From Myxococcota bacterium (GTDB lineage: Bacteria > Myxococcota_A > Bradymonadia > UBA7976 > UBA1532): DNA of 64,000 bases. The position numbers were made by a program, and so were the translations under genes. The notes beneath the pieces are model-generated. The model did no database searches. It worked only from the letters and a program-made list of their open reading frames with translations, and was not told the origin of the DNA. This document shows positions 62,358 to 64,000 of the stretch, in pieces (the stretch's first letter is position 1; every line of letters begins with the position of its first letter). The DNA lies in NCBI GenBank assembly GCA_963169045.1, contig CAUJDF010000044.1, positions 186,001 through 250,000 of the forward strand, given 5' to 3'.

Positions 62358-62386
62358 TGTATACGCCCGCCCGGGACGCCGTGCAA
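62358..62386 (-). promoter_or_regulatory. Promoter for tRNA-Gly
   Basis: On the minus strand, TTGCAC and TATACA separated by 17 bases, located between nadB and the tRNA about 55 bases before the mature 5' end. Confidence 0.6.
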
Positions 62387-62406
62387 CAAAAAAATCGTTT
62401 GCGCCG

Positions 62407-63999
62407 TCAGAGCCCCTCGAGGACCGTGTCGGTGCCGAAGCGGCCGTCGGCCCGCTCGGGGTAGTCGGTGGTGTAGTGAAGGCCGCGGCTCTCCTTGCGG
62501 AGGCGAGCGCAGCGGACGATGAGCTCGGCCACCAGCGCCAGATTGCGCAGCTCGAGCAGGTCGCTCGTCACGCGGTAGTTCCAGTAGTACTCGTGGATCT
62601 CCTCGCGCAGGAGATCGATGCGGTGCTTCGCGCGATCGAGCCGGCGATCGCTGCGCACGATCCCGACGTAGTTCCACATGAACTCGCGAATCTCGCGCCA
62701 GTTCTGGGTGATCACGACCCCCTCGTCGGGCTCGCGCGCGTCGCCCGCGTCCCACGTCGGCACGTCGGGGAGCGGCTCGCGCGCGCCGAGGCCGCGGACG
62801 GCGTCCTCTGCGGCGCGCCGCGCGAAGACCGCGCCCTCGAGGAGGCTGTTGCTCGCGAGGCGGTTGGCGCCGTGCAGGCCCGTGCAGGCCACCTCGCCGA
62901 TGGCGTACAGCCCTTCGACGTGGGTGCGCGCCCAGGTGTCGGTCACGACGCCACCGCACATGTAGTGCGCGGCGGGGACGACCGGGATGGGATCGCGCTC
63001 CATGTGGATGCCGAGAGAAGCGCACCGCTCGTAGATGTTCGGGAAGCGCTCGCGCAGGAATTCGGCGGAGAGGTGCGTCATGTCGAGCTGCACGTGCGTG
63101 TCGCCCGTACGCTTCAGCTCGTTGTCGATGGCGCGGGCGACGATGTCGCGCGGCGCCAGGCTGCCCATCCCGTGGTAGGCCTCCATGAACGACGTGCCGT
63201 CCCGCAGGCGCAACACGCCCCCCTCGCCCCGCAGCGCCTCGCTGATGAGGAAGCTGTTGGCCTGAGGGTGGTAGAGGCAGGTCGGATGGAACTGGAAGAA
63301 CTCGAGGTTGGCGACCCGCGCGCCGGCCCGGTAGGCCATCGCCACGCCGTCGCCGGTGGCCACGTCGGGGTTCGTGGTGTAGCGATAGACCTTGCCGGCG
63401 CCGCCGGTCGCGAGCACGACCCGGCGAGCGCGGACGGTCAGCACGCGTCGGCCGACCACGTCGAGCACGTAGGCGCCGACACAGCGGACCGGTCCACCGC
63501 GACGCAAGTGCTTGGCGGTCGTGAGGAGGTCGATCGCGTGGTGGTGCTCGAGGAAGCGGATGTTCGGGTGCGCGTCGCACGCAGCGAGCAGCGCCCGCTC
63601 GATCTCGTGACCGGTGATGTCGCCGGCGTGGAGCACGCGACGGCGGCTGTGCCCGCCCTCGCGGCCGAGGTCGAAGTGCCCCTCGCCGTCACGGTCGAAG
63701 TGCACGCCCCAGCTCACGAGGCGCTCGACGCAGGCCGGCCCCTCTTCGACGCACAGCTGTACGACCGGCGGCTTGCAGAGCCCGGCGCCGGCCACAAGCG
63801 TGTCGCGGACGTGCTCCTCGAAGCTGTCGTCGGCGGAGAGCACGCTGGACACGCCACCCTGGGCGTAACGCGTGTTCGCCTCGGTGCGCTCCCGCTTCGT
63901 GACGATCAGCACCGCGCCCGCCGTCGCGGCGTCGAGGGCGAACGACAGCCCGCTGATGCCGCTGCCGACCACCAGGACGTCGACGTCGACGACGCTCAC
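62407..63999 (-). CDS. nadB: L-aspartate oxidase
   Basis: Oxidises L-aspartate to iminoaspartate, the first step of bacterial de novo NAD synthesis. The 530-residue frame has the FAD-binding 'VLVVGSGISGLSFALDA', 'TRYAQGGVSSVL' (substrate loop), 'RRVVLATGGAGKVY', 'FFQFHPTCLYHP', 'HYMCGGVVTDTWARTHVEGL' and 'GEVACTGLHGANRLASNSLLE', all diagnostic. The C-terminal helical domain continues to the stop. The visible start is a GTG at 63999, the last bases of the window, so a start farther upstream cannot be excluded. tRNA-Gly follows on the same strand. Confidence 0.95.
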   Translation of the reverse strand: MSVVDVDVLVVGSGISGLSFALDAATAGAVLIVTKRERTEANTRYAQGGVSSVLSADDSFEEHVRDTLVAGAGLCKPPVVQLCVEEGPACVERLVSWGVHFDRDGEGHFDLGREGGHSRRRVLHAGDITGHEIERALLAACDAHPNIRFLEHHHAIDLLTTAKHLRRGGPVRCVGAYVLDVVGRRVLTVRARRVVLATGGAGKVYRYTTNPDVATGDGVAMAYRAGARVANLEFFQFHPTCLYHPQANSFLISEALRGEGGVLRLRDGTSFMEAYHGMGSLAPRDIVARAIDNELKRTGDTHVQLDMTHLSAEFLRERFPNIYERCASLGIHMERDPIPVVPAAHYMCGGVVTDTWARTHVEGLYAIGEVACTGLHGANRLASNSLLEGAVFARRAAEDAVRGLGAREPLPDVPTWDAGDAREPDEGVVITQNWREIREFMWNYVGIVRSDRRLDRAKHRIDLLREEIHEYYWNYRVTSDLLELRNLALVAELIVRCARLRKESRGLHYTTDYPERADGRFGTDTVLEGL

Positions 64000-64000
64000 G

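Overview
The window is a high-GC bacterial chromosome segment that reads as Myxococcota (Deltaproteobacteria in older usage). This is inferred from gene content, not from a marker phylogeny. The pointers are a eukaryote-like Ser/Thr kinase with PEGA domains, many lipoproteins with Asp/Ala-rich or Cys-rich linkers, an AgmX/PglI-type protein, IgGFc-binding and IPT/TIG surface lipoproteins, a giant TPR protein, a sigma-54 promoter and a GEMM-I (c-di-GMP-I) riboswitch. No insertion sequence, prophage, CRISPR array or rRNA gene was seen.

Layout. 1-8212 (minus): a membrane Ser/Thr kinase followed by four exported TPR or carboxypeptidase-regulatory-like proteins and a truncated peptide-ABC substrate-binding protein, closely packed. 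8400-13398 (plus): two large surface lipoproteins. 13403-16645: a family 2 glycosyltransferase, an AgmX/PglI-like lipoprotein whose start codon overlaps that of the glycosyltransferase, a protein of unknown function and a Cys-rich lipoprotein. 16659-19831 (minus): housekeeping genes mixed with tRNAs: tRNA-Val, rpmI, rplT, ihfA, a MerR regulator, tRNA-Pro, an M23/LysM lipoprotein, apt and tRNA-Arg. 19952-25168 (plus): a DciA-like protein, a HEAT-like exported protein, a lipoprotein, a DEAD-box RNA helicase and an OB-like lipoprotein. 25186-38979 (minus): a 3815-residue TPR protein coupled to psd and a methyltransferase.

39202-46639: a class IV aminotransferase, a Cys-rich lipoprotein, an HDOD protein, then two exported proteins behind sigma-54-like promoters, the first under a c-di-GMP riboswitch, a class III nucleotidyl cyclase and a lipoprotein. 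46704-49989 (minus): clpX and rpsA. 50163-57202 (minus): an exopolysaccharide assembly locus resembling XrtA/PEP-CTERM-type loci (Wza-like exporter, outer-membrane protein, Wzz-like chain-length protein, CpsD-like ATPase with an altered Walker A, polyprenyl-phosphate sugar transferase, triple-VanZ protein). It lacks exosortase, flippase, polymerase and other glycosyltransferases. 57452-62153 (plus): a four-gene overlapping operon of VTC domain protein, DUF4956 membrane protein, HlyD-type adaptor fused to a propeller-like domain, and a TolC-like lipoprotein. 62231-63999 (minus): nadB and tRNA-Gly.

The most promising uncharacterised system is the VTC/DUF4956/adaptor/TolC operon. It looks like an envelope-spanning apparatus built around a polyphosphate-polymerase-like enzyme with no recognisable ABC or RND pump. 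The sigma-54 plus c-di-GMP riboswitch control of a 103-residue exported protein of unknown function is the clearest regulatory discovery.
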